Shown piece by piece: positions 32,191 to 40,969 of a stretch of DNA of 64,000 nucleotides. Position 1 is the stretch's first letter. The number at the start of each line of letters is the position of its first letter. The translations under genes were made by a program, and so were the position numbers. This DNA is from a virus: positions 1-64,000 of the IMG/VR virus record IMGVR_UViG_3300021964_000051; one strand, given 5' to 3'. Under the pieces are notes generated by a model, which did not search any database, had not been told where the DNA came from, and saw nothing but the letters and a program-made list of their open reading frames with translations.

Positions 32191-34202
32191 CCTTGTAGCA
32201 TCCAATGAGTAGTAACTTCACAAAGAGAACAAGTTCTCGGCATAACTGTTGCTTCAACAACAATTGGGCCTTTATCATCAGCAATTGGGAAATTGTTTGC
32301 GCTGAGATAATAGTTTTGGAAGTTTAGGTTAATCTTCTCTCCTGTTGATTTTGTAAAAGTTAATTCAATAGTATTGCTGGTATCTTCCACTTGATTTAAC
32401 AATTCATTGTATAATCTATCATCAGTCACATGACCAGTAAATGAAATCTCATAGGTTCTTTGTGCGGGAATAGCCTCCTGAATAGATTTGCTACCAACAC
32501 CAAAAAATCTTCGGTCTTGAAGAGAATTGTTCATGGTTAGAGTCAAAGTGTTAATTTTTAAGAAAGAATGACCGAAGCATTTGAAAACACCATCTGAGAA
32601 AAAGAAAGGTTCACGCAGTTCATCAACGGAAGTAAAGTTAAAGAAAGAAGTTTCGTCAGTCACGCCTCTTCTAGCATCATAAGATTCAGTCTTTTCTAAA
32701 GAATGAACAGCCCTTGTGTTTGCGCTAAGAGTCATTTTAACTTCTTCATTTTCATTAGCAGTTAAAGTGAGAGTATTAACTCGGCATCCTCTAGCGATTT
32801 TAACAAAGTTAAGTTCTTCGTTATCGTTAGCAGTTTGAGTTCGGTATGTGTCCGAAGAAGGCAATTTGCTCATCACTTGTTCTAAAGCAAACGAAGGAAG
32901 AAGGTCTTGTTCTTGTTCGGCAAAAGTATATTTAATAGCATTCTGCAATTTACCGCTAGTTAATGAGAAAGCCCCTACTTTATCAAGATTTGCCCTATCA
33001 TCAATTGAAATATTAACAGGAGGTGTCATTACATTTACACTATTTTCACGAACAGACCTTTGAAAAATTGGGCCTGTTTCTGAAATTGAATTGTAGTCAA
33101 TATATACTGCATTTGCGCTTTCAGCAGTAAAATCATTCGTTGGAGGAATCCCGCTTGGCGCACTTTCACTAAAAACATCACTTGTGCTAATATTTCCTAT
33201 ATCAACATTAGTGCATCGCCCTAAGAAATAATACAACCAAGCACCGTGATTCGCAACAAGACTCAAATCAGCCGCACCTGCGGTTTCAATACCCTTATAT
33301 TGGTAAGTCCAATTTCTTGAACCTCCAAGAGATAAATTGGTTTGTTTCATTTCAACCTCAGTAGTAGGGAAAGTAATAGATTCTGTAATGCCTAACCAAG
33401 TATCAGCAAGAAGTCTTTTTCCAGTAGTAGTGGTTGCCGTTGTTCCTACTACTGAAGTAATAGTCAAATTAGAATTAATAGACTTAGCGGTTCCATCTAA
33501 TTGACTCATTGTAGTTGCTACTGCGTTAGAACCACCATGAACACTAGTAATTGTGACTGTTGCGCCATTTCTTGTAGCAGTAGCATTAGTTAAGCCATCT
33601 GCGGCAGTAGCCAAAATCGCAGCAAATTCTTCTCTTGTGTTGTTTGATACTCCATCAATAGCCACTTCCGCAGATGTTGAAATACCTCCACTATATGTTT
33701 GACCACCAGATGAATCAATAAATAGGGCTGCTTGAGCCAAAGTCCCTCCACCTGATGTTTCAGCAGAAAGGAGATTCAAAACAATTACATCATCATCATA
33801 ATCAGTTTTATCATCACTAAGGAAAGTAATAGTCGTAATTAAATCGGTGTGGGTTGTTCCAGAAGAAACTTTTGGTGCAGGACATGGCGCACCATAGGAT
33901 TCAATAACGAAATAATCATCTGAAGCCAAAGTATCAACAGAAGGGCTGATAGTGATAGTAGTTTCTGTATTAGAAGTAATTCTGTGAATAGTTTGTAAAT
34001 TATCACCAGTATTATATCTGCGAATAACACAACCAACATAAATATCATTCACAAGAGAAAAATTATCCGTGAAGTTAGCGTGTAAAGTAAAGGTTGATAC
34101 ATTACTTCCTGCACTTGCAGTTGTAATTTTACAGTATAAGTCCAATTCAGGGACTTTTGTGATACTTGCTCCGCTACCTAAAAATATATCGCTATTTACC
34201 AT
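32187..34202 (-). CDS. Major tail tube protein with large N-terminal extension
   Basis: 671 residues, start ATG 34202 with GGGGGAG. The C-terminal 150 residues have a tail-tube character: TLTLTMNNSLQDRRFFGVGS, RTYEISFTGHVTDDRLYNEL, then NTIELTFTKSTGEKINLNFQ and a final VVEATVMP strand. Position just before the chaperone genes agrees. The protein is far longer than the usual 150-300 residues; the N-terminal 250 residues are Thr/Ser-rich beta with AVATTMSQL and LTITSVVGTTATTT and could form domains decorating the tail surface. It is almost free of lysine-rich stretches. Confidence 0.75.
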   Translation of the reverse strand: MVNSDIFLGSGASITKVPELDLYCKITTASAGSNVSTFTLHANFTDNFSLVNDIYVGCVIRRYNTGDNLQTIHRITSNTETTITISPSVDTLASDDYFVIESYGAPCPAPKVSSGTTHTDLITTITFLSDDKTDYDDDVIVLNLLSAETSGGGTLAQAALFIDSSGGQTYSGGISTSAEVAIDGVSNNTREEFAAILATAADGLTNATATRNGATVTITSVHGGSNAVATTMSQLDGTAKSINSNLTITSVVGTTATTTTGKRLLADTWLGITESITFPTTEVEMKQTNLSLGGSRNWTYQYKGIETAGAADLSLVANHGAWLYYFLGRCTNVDIGNISTSDVFSESAPSGIPPTNDFTAESANAVYIDYNSISETGPIFQRSVRENSVNVMTPPVNISIDDRANLDKVGAFSLTSGKLQNAIKYTFAEQEQDLLPSFALEQVMSKLPSSDTYRTQTANDNEELNFVKIARGCRVNTLTLTANENEEVKMTLSANTRAVHSLEKTESYDARRGVTDETSFFNFTSVDELREPFFFSDGVFKCFGHSFLKINTLTLTMNNSLQDRRFFGVGSKSIQEAIPAQRTYEISFTGHVTDDRLYNELLNQVEDTSNTIELTFTKSTGEKINLNFQNYYLSANNFPIADDKGPIVVEATVMPRTCSLCEVTTHWMLQG

Positions 34203-34229
34203 GCTAACTCCCCCTTCCTAACAAACTTA

Positions 34230-34742
34230 CTAGGGAATACTTAATGCAAATCTTTTTGCTTCTAATGATACTTTATATCCAAATAAACGCTTTGCTCTAT
34301 CATTTGATTCGCTTCTTGAGCCAACAAATAACTGATTGAATCTTGAGCCATCACTTGCAGTATAGCCCTTGCGCTTACCCTCAAGAACCCTACGCAGAAT
34401 CAAGTATATAGCCCTTAGCCTGTCTTTTCCGTAGTCGGCATCAGCCCCACCTCGCTCATCATGCAGGACACGAATATGAAGAGTAAATGAATAAGTTTCA
34501 TTTCTTACATCATAATGAATTGTTGGGTATGTAATTGATTGAGAATCCTCAAAAACAACGATTGTTGCAGGTGTCCTGCTCAAATCAACACGAACACCTT
34601 TATTTGCAGATAATGTTCTAATGTCAATAAAATCAGGAGTAACTGCATGAGAAGCATCAATTGTTCCATCGCTAACAAGGGCAGTAGCGTTAGATGCCCA
34701 ATTGTTTGATAATAAATCTAAGAGAAGAGAGACTTCATCCAA
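34230..34742 (-). CDS. Probable tail terminator/completion protein
   Basis: 170 residues from TTG 34742, supported by GGAGGTGGAAAA; no in-frame ATG fits. Alpha/beta: helix VSLLLDLLSNNW, then VDLSRTPATIVVFEDSQS, YSFTLHIRVLHDE, helix RLRAIYLILRRVLEG and a final strand YKVSLEAKRF. This fold order and the position between head-tail connector and tube match tail terminators, which cap the tube and join the head. Sequence similarity is not strong. Confidence 0.6.
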   Translation of the reverse strand: MDEVSLLLDLLSNNWASNATALVSDGTIDASHAVTPDFIDIRTLSANKGVRVDLSRTPATIVVFEDSQSITYPTIHYDVRNETYSFTLHIRVLHDERGGADADYGKDRLRAIYLILRRVLEGKRKGYTASDGSRFNQLFVGSRSESNDRAKRLFGYKVSLEAKRFALSIP

Positions 34743-34933
34743 TTTTCCACCTCCGTATTAATTTGTTTTTCAATTAATTTCTGATATTCTTCTAAAGCAA
34801 ACTTCATTACTTCATCATCACTAAAACCAATATCAATCCCTAATGATTCTGAAACGGCTTGCATGGTTAATTGTCTTTCTTTTTGAATCTCAAGTAATTG
34901 GTTAAACTTGGAAAGGTCAATTTCAATTGCCAT
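34718..34933 (-). CDS. Hypothetical small helical protein
   Basis: 71 residues from ATG 34933 (TTG 34942 is an alternative). It overlaps the tail terminator gene by 25 bases in another frame and the connector stop lies 6 bases upstream. Helical, with LSKFNQLLEIQKERQLTMQA, then DDEVMKFALEEYQKLIE. Conserved position among connector genes suggests a small head-tail joining or regulatory factor, but the family is not recognised. Confidence 0.5.
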   Translation of the reverse strand: MAIEIDLSKFNQLLEIQKERQLTMQAVSESLGIDIGFSDDEVMKFALEEYQKLIEKQINTEVENWMKSLFS

Positions 34934-34938
34934 AAAAA

Positions 34939-36246
34939 TCAATCCAAGAAATAAACAAGGTCAGCCTTACCTTTAAGAATATCCATAGCCTCTTTACGAA
35001 GAATATCATATTTTTCCTTTGTAGAAATATTTCCACCAGATTCAGTAATCAACACGCTTTGGTCATCATGTCGGATAATTTCTGATGCGGCTAACTTCGT
35101 GGTGGCTTCGTGAATTGCAGAAGGAACTCTATTATTTCCAGCAATATAAGTCACAATAACAGAATTATTTCTATGATAAGGATAATCCTTTAGAAAGAAA
35201 ATACGGCCTTCTTCATTAATTGTCCAGTAATCTCCAAGACGGCGCATATCTTCTTTGTCAGTAAATGCAGTTAGTGTGCAAACTGTTGGTATTTGGTCTG
35301 TTGTAATAAATGTCGCTGTTCCCGACCCTGTATTTGTAGTGGCGGCAGACATAGTAACATTTGTTGAATCCACAATAGCAGTAATTGTTGTTCCACTAGG
35401 AATGTGATTGTTATTATCTTCAACTTCCATACCTACAACTAATTTAGACGAATCAGCCACAATGAGGTTAGTATCTCCGTTTGTATGTGTGATTGACTGT
35501 TTTATGGTGGCCTTTAGCACACAATCTGCCCCATCGTCTCCCGAAAGTAGGGATGAGAAGAGAATCTCCTTGCCGTTTGACTTGTTCTTTCCAGCATAGA
35601 AAAAGTCAGAAATTGATAATTGCGAAGAAGTGAGGCTCTTTGGTGCAGTTGCTCCTGTAAATTGAGACATAGTAGGAAAGGTTTCATTTACTAAAGAAAG
35701 GATTTCTTCATTGGTTGTCTTGATACCAAAGGTATTACAAAATTCATCGTTTCCTAAATTATTCAATGTGTTTTCTGCAGCCATTTCAAAAGATACTCCA
35801 CTATTCGGTAATTGAAGAATAATAGAATTTAAGTCTCTAAAATTATCTAGAAGAGTTAATTTTGCTTGAGCCGATGCAATTTCAATATATTGACTTCCCT
35901 GCCAGAGTTGTAGAGAAACAATCTTTCTTACTTTCATTTTTGATAATTGCACAAAACCAACATGACCGCCATAATATGCCTTGTGTGGGAGATGAGAAAA
36001 TTCAAAGTTATGATACTCGTCCTTCGTAATAATTGGACGGTATGAACGCTTTACCTTGTCGTCCACGATACCCTCCACCCGTTTGATAATTGACCCGATT
36101 TGAGCCAATGTGGGGTAGGTAGATACCGAAAAAGCGGGAACCTGTAATAGATTAGCAACCTCGGTAGCATTAGTATAATAGCCTCTCCCTTCGCTATAAT
36201 CTGGATTAATTTCCGTAAAGTCGCTAGGCGAGATTGTTTGACTCAT
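34939..36246 (-). CDS. Head-tail connector/adaptor protein with inserted beta domain
   Basis: 435 residues from ATG 36246. The N-terminal part (ATEVANLLQVPAFSV, SIIKRVEGIVDDKVKRSY) and the C-terminal part (IHEATTKLAASEIIRHDDQS, KEKYDILRKEAMDILKG) together resemble the helical gp6/gp15-type adaptor that docks under the portal. In the middle, about 245-320 is a Thr/Ser/Asn-rich beta insertion of Ig-like appearance (SKLVVGMEVEDNNNHIPSG, VTMSAATTNTGSGTATF). The insertion could decorate the neck. Confidence 0.6.
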   Translation of the reverse strand: MSQTISPSDFTEINPDYSEGRGYYTNATEVANLLQVPAFSVSTYPTLAQIGSIIKRVEGIVDDKVKRSYRPIITKDEYHNFEFSHLPHKAYYGGHVGFVQLSKMKVRKIVSLQLWQGSQYIEIASAQAKLTLLDNFRDLNSIILQLPNSGVSFEMAAENTLNNLGNDEFCNTFGIKTTNEEILSLVNETFPTMSQFTGATAPKSLTSSQLSISDFFYAGKNKSNGKEILFSSLLSGDDGADCVLKATIKQSITHTNGDTNLIVADSSKLVVGMEVEDNNNHIPSGTTITAIVDSTNVTMSAATTNTGSGTATFITTDQIPTVCTLTAFTDKEDMRRLGDYWTINEEGRIFFLKDYPYHRNNSVIVTYIAGNNRVPSAIHEATTKLAASEIIRHDDQSVLITESGGNISTKEKYDILRKEAMDILKGKADLVYFLD

Positions 36247-36248
36247 TT

Positions 36249-37991
36249 TCAAACACCAACGATTTTCTTTAATCTTCTAATGTTTTTCTTAAGTTTGTTA
36301 GTATGGGTCGCCATTTTTCTATTTTGTTTCATTCTAGCACCACTTAAGTTAAATTCACCATGTTTAATTAATTCAATGGTTAATTCAACAATAGCACCAG
36401 CAAATGCGTCTTGAATATCATCAACATAAATATTGTCTGATTTATATTTAATACCACCAAAATCAGTTGATTCTCTTGTTGAAAGACTTGGTTTAATTTT
36501 AGGATTTTCACGGTCGCCTTCTTTAATGTCATAAATTCTAATTTCTGATTTATAGTCTTTTTTATCTTTAGAAGAAAGTGCATTATAGGCATTTTCAGAA
36601 ATAAATACTTTATTAGAATAATTTTTCTTTTCATCATTTCCTAACTCAAAATATTCCGAAGCACTAATTTTATTTCCTGTTTTAAGATTAGTATATTCTT
36701 GTTCTTTTTCTGTTTTGTGACTATAAGCCCTCTTAGATTGATTCTTAATATCTTTAACTGATAATTCCTTACCCGATTCTGCATCAACTAATTTATCATC
36801 TTCTTCGCTTTGAACACCTAAAGCATATGTTTGATAAGACTGAAGTTTAGTAGCCTTAGTGTTAATTTTACCATATAACTTAACACTATAAACATTTTCA
36901 GGATTTTCTAAATGAGGTTTAACAATTCTCATAATTAATGCTTTATTATCTTCAATAAATTGTTCGGGACTACCTGCACCTTTAGGGAAAGTAACTCTTG
37001 CTTGTTTTAAATCATCAACATCTGTAAATTTAACATAATAGTATTTATCATTCAACCTAATAATGCTTTCTTCTCTCATAGTATCTGTCCTATCTAAAGC
37101 AGATAAGGCATTTGCTACATTAAATGAGTTAATCTCATCTTCAGGATTAGAAGTAAAAGAAATTCTTTTACCTACCTCAGTAAAAACCTCTTCTCCATCT
37201 TCTCCTTCACTAAGTTCTTGTTCAATAACATAATCATCTTTACCTTTACCTTTTAATTGAGAAATGACAGAATCAGGTATTTTAAAACTAAAATCAATAT
37301 TTTCTGTTGCGATTTTATATTTGCCCGAAGAAGGACTAAATCTAGTTTCTTGACCAGTCTGTTCTAAAATATAATCAGCCTTAGCATTTGCTAAACTGTC
37401 GGGGTCATAAACAGGAAATCTTGCTTCAATATGAGTGTCAAGACCGCTTTTATATTGCTTATGTCCATAAGTATAAACATCTGGTAATTTAGAGTGTTCT
37501 GTTAATATTAAATCGTATTCAACTTCAATTTCTTTTTCTTCATCTGCAAATGAGTCATCCCAATCGTCAAAATCAAATGGCGGTAAAGTGATTTTTCCTC
37601 CACGAATAAAAGAAACATCAGTTCCTTTTAATCTGCTTAGAACTTCAGAGTCTAAAAGGTCAGAAAGTTTTTTTCCTTCAATAAATTTCAAATTTATTTC
37701 ATTATCTGTTTTTCTGTCTCTTAGTTTAGAAAACATCTTCCAAGCATCTGAGTCTTTTTGTAATTCAGGAACAAGAGGTTCATTAAGAACTTTTTCAAGA
37801 ACAGAGTTCATTTCTTCTTTAAACTTATTTAGATTCACTTCACTATCTTCCACGCTTTCTTTTGCGATTCTTACCTTTGTTCGGAAATTTTTATCTCCGC
37901 TACTAATATAATCACGCATCTGTGTTATAAGAAAATTTTCTGACTTAGGAAGAGAAAGAGTTTGATTTCCCCATCTAAAACTAACAGACAT
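36249..37991 (-). CDS. Hypothetical structural protein, 580 residues
   Basis: Start ATG 37991 behind GAGGTG. Mixed alpha/beta with many charged segments; the last 60 residues are basic and helical (GARMKQNRKMATHTNKLKKN). The N-terminal SFRWGNQTLSLP may be a strand pair. There is a conserved-looking segment DNIYVDDIQDAFAGAIVELT near 515-535. It lies between the connector and the small Gln/Gly-rich protein. No enzymatic motif recognised. Probably a neck or minor head protein. Confidence 0.5.
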   Translation of the reverse strand: MSVSFRWGNQTLSLPKSENFLITQMRDYISSGDKNFRTKVRIAKESVEDSEVNLNKFKEEMNSVLEKVLNEPLVPELQKDSDAWKMFSKLRDRKTDNEINLKFIEGKKLSDLLDSEVLSRLKGTDVSFIRGGKITLPPFDFDDWDDSFADEEKEIEVEYDLILTEHSKLPDVYTYGHKQYKSGLDTHIEARFPVYDPDSLANAKADYILEQTGQETRFSPSSGKYKIATENIDFSFKIPDSVISQLKGKGKDDYVIEQELSEGEDGEEVFTEVGKRISFTSNPEDEINSFNVANALSALDRTDTMREESIIRLNDKYYYVKFTDVDDLKQARVTFPKGAGSPEQFIEDNKALIMRIVKPHLENPENVYSVKLYGKINTKATKLQSYQTYALGVQSEEDDKLVDAESGKELSVKDIKNQSKRAYSHKTEKEQEYTNLKTGNKISASEYFELGNDEKKNYSNKVFISENAYNALSSKDKKDYKSEIRIYDIKEGDRENPKIKPSLSTRESTDFGGIKYKSDNIYVDDIQDAFAGAIVELTIELIKHGEFNLSGARMKQNRKMATHTNKLKKNIRRLKKIVGV

Positions 37992-38001
37992 TAATTACAC
38001 C

Positions 38002-38652
38002 TCACATGAGCCACTTAGCCCAAGCCGCCCCTTTTTGAATAGCCGAACCCAAATGTAATCCGCTTGAAGGTGGCTCATAACTCATTTGACCTTGAGCATC
38101 AATCCAATATGGGCGACCATATCCGTCTGTTCCCGAAGGAGGAATAGGATAACCTGAACCATTATTCATAGCACCTTGCATTTGATTGTATTGCTGAGTA
38201 TTTCCAGTAGCATTGGCTAAAGCCATACCTGCTGATGGTTGTTGCATACCTCCACCATTAAAGCCTTGCGATTCAAGATATTGTTGTTTAGCCATTTTTC
38301 TTTGCATAACAACTTCACTATTGATAGCAGACTGTAATAATTTTTGAATATCTAAGTCAATATTTTCTTGAGTAATTCTCTCGTATTCACGAAGAGCATC
38401 CCTGTTGATAGTCATGCTTGTTCCGTTAGTCTCAAAACTTAACTTAGCCAACATTTGAGAAACTACTCTTTCTACTACATCTTCCATCATTTTTTCAAAA
38501 GCAGTTAAAAACATTTCACCATGATATTGGAAAAATTCTTCAACATGATTTTCTTGTAATGAAAGAAGATTATTAACTGTTTTAAAGTTATTATCATTTT
38601 GTGCCTGAACTGCACCTAAAACTGTGTTATTGCTGGTTCCTAGTAGTCCCAT
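38002..38652 (-). CDS. Hypothetical protein, helical then Gly/Gln/Pro-rich
   Basis: 216 residues, start ATG 38652 with AGGAGGAATAA. Residues 20-125 are helical and partly coiled coil (VEEFFQYHGEMFLTAFEKMM, ITQENIDLDIQKLLQSAI); residues 128-200 are low-complexity, rich in Gly, Gln, Asn and Pro (NGGGMQQPSAGMALANATGN). The tail GAAWAKWLM is hydrophobic. The layout suits a virion scaffold-like or neck component. Family unknown. Confidence 0.5.
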   Translation of the reverse strand: MGLLGTSNNTVLGAVQAQNDNNFKTVNNLLSLQENHVEEFFQYHGEMFLTAFEKMMEDVVERVVSQMLAKLSFETNGTSMTINRDALREYERITQENIDLDIQKLLQSAINSEVVMQRKMAKQQYLESQGFNGGGMQQPSAGMALANATGNTQQYNQMQGAMNNGSGYPIPPSGTDGYGRPYWIDAQGQMSYEPPSSGLHLGSAIQKGAAWAKWLM

Positions 38653-38654
38653 AT

Positions 38655-39314
38655 TTATTCCTCCTTACTTTTTTCTTCTTCGTTTTGGGCCTGAACATTG
38701 TTCTTAAGCATCAAATGATTTAATCTTTCGGTCATAAGGCTGATTTCAGTAATCAAACGAATTACTTCTTCGGTGGCCGTCTTTGTATCTGCTAGTGCGG
38801 GTGGGGTTATAAACCATCCTGCCGCAGTAAGGGTCATAACATCTTCTTTAGTTAAAGTCTTAATTGGGCCACTTTTAAGCACTTTAGGCATTCGTGGCTT
38901 AAAAGCACTAAACTCAAGACCGTGTTTATCAGCCAGTATTTGTTGTTGAAGCATTTCCATTTGCATATAGATTGAAGCGTGTTTAGGACAATAAGTTCCC
39001 ATTAATGGCCTTCCTTTAGTAACTCCATCTAAAGGCATAGGAGGACGCATATAATCTCCTTGTTCCCAAATGTGATGAAAACCACAGACAACGCAACGGT
39101 CTTTAAGATTAAACTTTTTTCCATATTTGATGCCTAAAAACTTCTTAGGTTCTGCCTTTAAAACCAATTTAAGTTCCTTTAATTGTGCCTTTGGTTTAAA
39201 TGAAATAAACTTGTATTCTTGCACAACACCGCTTGCTCTCGCCTGTTGTAGCGGAGATAGCGCAGGGTTAAATTGTGCTGGTGCGTTTTGTCCTATAATT
39301 TGTTGTTGATACAT
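38655..39314 (-). CDS. Zinc-ribbon-containing structural-region protein
   Basis: 219 residues, ATG 39314 behind GAGAGGAATAA. A central metal site is suggested by CVVCGFHHIW near 74-83 and YCPKH near 108-112 (two Cys plus Cys/His). The N-terminus is Gln/Ala/Pro-rich and the C-terminus is a charged helix ending KSKEE. Position between head-tail genes and the GTPase cassette. Role unknown. Confidence 0.5.
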   Translation of the reverse strand: MYQQQIIGQNAPAQFNPALSPLQQARASGVVQEYKFISFKPKAQLKELKLVLKAEPKKFLGIKYGKKFNLKDRCVVCGFHHIWEQGDYMRPPMPLDGVTKGRPLMGTYCPKHASIYMQMEMLQQQILADKHGLEFSAFKPRMPKVLKSGPIKTLTKEDVMTLTAAGWFITPPALADTKTATEEVIRLITEISLMTERLNHLMLKNNVQAQNEEEKSKEE

Positions 39315-39340
39315 CTTTTATTCCTCTCTTCCACACAATA

Positions 39341-40009
39341 TCAATAATCCTTTATCATTGTAGTAATTCCTCTATAAACCATTTCAGGGTCAGACTTTGC
39401 GGAAACAATATACTTGAAACAAGGTATTCCTTTATCATTTAACTTTCTCATTCCGTATTTAAATGGTTCAAAAATTTGGTGTTTATCAATAGATTGTCCT
39501 TCTTCTAATGGATATTTTTTTGCCCATATATCATATTTATTTGCCCAAATACCTACCGCCATTGGATAATCCGAGTCTCTTTTCTTTTTTCCGTTTGACC
39601 ATGTGCTTGAAATAATTGAATCTACTAAAAATTTCCATGCTAATTGGTGGTCTAAGTTTGCTTCACTATCTAAATGCCTGTGGTCAATCATAAAAATAAC
39701 ATATTTAACTCGTCTATTTTGCATATCTTTTTCCCATTCTTTCCAGTAAATTGCTTCTCCACCAATATCTGCGCTTCTTACTGTATGTGAGTCTCCATCA
39801 ATTTTGACATTCTTTCTCGTTGCTCTATGTCTCCCAACGGTTCTTTGTTGTATTTGTGGAACTTCTCCTCTCGTTCTTAATTGATGACTAAGTGTTGTTT
39901 TACCGACCATTGTTGCCCCATAAACTCCAAAGTTAATAGCGTGAACCTTTTTGTAAAAACCTAATAGTGCTTCTCCCACTAAAATAGCAAAGCCTGTCAT
40001 TAGGGACAT
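39341..40009 (-). CDS. Ras/Arf-like small GTPase
   Basis: 222 residues from ATG 40009 (AGGTGA upstream; GTG 40018 less likely). All GTPase motifs are visible: G1 GATMVGKTT at 31-39, G2 threonine in QRTVGRHRAT, G3 DIGGEAI at 81-87 (close to the DVGGQ of Arf), G4 NKYD at 157-160, G5 SAKSD at 203-207. A hydrophobic helix (residues 1-19, MTGFAILVGEALLGFY) precedes the G domain, reminiscent of the membrane-binding N-terminal helix of Arf. It lies in the late region beside nucleotidyltransferase-like and ART-like genes. A molecular switch carried by a virus is unusual; host-cell manipulation or virion assembly are possible roles. Confidence 0.8.
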   Translation of the reverse strand: MSLMTGFAILVGEALLGFYKKVHAINFGVYGATMVGKTTLSHQLRTRGEVPQIQQRTVGRHRATRKNVKIDGDSHTVRSADIGGEAIYWKEWEKDMQNRRVKYVIFMIDHRHLDSEANLDHQLAWKFLVDSIISSTWSNGKKKRDSDYPMAVGIWANKYDIWAKKYPLEEGQSIDKHQIFEPFKYGMRKLNDKGIPCFKYIVSAKSDPEMVYRGITTMIKDY

Positions 40010-40010
40010 T

Positions 40011-40304
40011 TTATTCACCTATAAATACATCTAATCCAATAAATTCTCCTTCTATTTTCTTTTCGTAGTTCCAAAAAAGTTCTCCGTTAAATTCATCTTC
40101 ATCGGCATATCTCATTTTCCAACCTAAATTGTTCAGTTTTCTATTTAATTCATCCCAATTCACATCTAATGGAAACAGTAAATCAATATCTTTTGGATTA
40201 TCCTTTTTTCCGACAGAACCAACAATTTTTGGTTTAAATTCCTTTAAATCATCAAGCAAAGAATTAGCAATAGAAACATAGTTTTTGAGTATGCTAAACC
40301 ACAT
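40011..40304 (-). CDS. Minimal nucleotidyltransferase-like protein with W-x-x-I-L-K tag
   Basis: 97 residues, ATG 40304. Starts MWFSILK. The core has IVGSVGKKDNPKDIDLLFPL: the G-S-x-G then D-x-D (DID) of the polymerase-beta superfamily, with a possible third acidic residue in GLDVFIGE at the end. MNT-type domains of this size modify small molecules, RNA or proteins, and occur in toxin-antitoxin and defence systems. The stop overlaps the GTPase leader. Its leader and first codons share a 21-base repeat with the next gene upstream. Confidence 0.6.
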   Translation of the reverse strand: MWFSILKNYVSIANSLLDDLKEFKPKIVGSVGKKDNPKDIDLLFPLDVNWDELNRKLNNLGWKMRYADEDEFNGELFWNYEKKIEGEFIGLDVFIGE

Positions 40305-40319
40305 ATCAATGCCCCCACC
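40299..40319 (-). repeat. Leader repeat, copy 1
   Basis: On the minus strand this reads GGTGGGGGCATTGATATG plus TGG: the Shine-Dalgarno, spacer, start codon and Trp2 codon of the nucleotidyltransferase-like gene. It matches the copy at 40949-40969 at 20 of 21 bases. Confidence 0.85.
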
Positions 40320-40954
40320 TAAAAATATTTATTTAACATCATTTCTAAATGTTTTATAGCATCTTCCATCTCATATTCTGTAATTCCTGCACTTCTTCTA
40401 AGATTTTCTTCATCTTTACTCGTTAAAGAATTATTTTTCATTCTTTGTAATAATTGTTTTCCTAATTCTGCTACTTTTGAATCTGGTAAATATTTATATT
40501 TGGGGGTATCAGGCATTCTTCTATCTATTTTGGAAGGGAATTCTTTCCCTCTTGGGGTAATGTTTCTTCTAGTGTCAATAAACATCCAATAAATCTTATC
40601 TTCCGTATCTTTATAATTAGCGTAGCCTTCATCCATTCGCATTGAAAAATCTTGGTCTGTTTTAAGAGCCTGTTTAATTGTGGGTTTTGCTTCATTTTTA
40701 TATGAGGATTTTTGTTCAGGAACGACCTGTGAACCGAAGAAAGCATAACATAAGGCTTCATCTAATCTAGGAGTCCAATGTAAAGTGCTATCTTCATACC
40801 TTCTATTTTCTGGTAAATTTGAAGTTTTTCCTTGTGCGCCTTGAAATAATTTATTAAATTTAAATCTCATGTCATACGGTTCGCTGTCAGTTTCTCCGGG
40901 ATTTACAATTTCTCCATGTATAACATATGGCTTTTTTAAAATATCCCACCACAT
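40319..40954 (-). CDS. Possible ADP-ribosyltransferase-like protein with W-x-x-I-L-K tag
   Basis: 211 residues, ATG 40954. Starts MWWDILKKPYVIHGE. The segment DSTLHWTPRLDEALCYAFFG resembles the S-x-x-H/S-W-T-x-x-x-x-x-A-x-x-Y-A element of ADP-ribosyltransferase-fold proteins, where a strand is followed by an Ala-rich helix. A matching catalytic Glu cannot be assigned with certainty. The C-terminal 60 residues are helical. It heads the cassette of nucleotidyltransferase-like and GTPase genes. The family call is tentative. Confidence 0.4.
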   Translation of the reverse strand: MWWDILKKPYVIHGEIVNPGETDSEPYDMRFKFNKLFQGAQGKTSNLPENRRYEDSTLHWTPRLDEALCYAFFGSQVVPEQKSSYKNEAKPTIKQALKTDQDFSMRMDEGYANYKDTEDKIYWMFIDTRRNITPRGKEFPSKIDRRMPDTPKYKYLPDSKVAELGKQLLQRMKNNSLTSKDEENLRRSAGITEYEMEDAIKHLEMMLNKYF

Positions 40955-40969
40955 ATTAATGCCCCCACC
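40949..40969 (-). repeat. Leader repeat, copy 2
   Basis: Minus strand GGTGGGGGCATTAATATG plus TGG, the ribosome binding site, start and Trp2 codon of the gene at 40319-40954, and also the end of the upstream membrane-protein gene. One base differs from copy 1. Confidence 0.85.
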
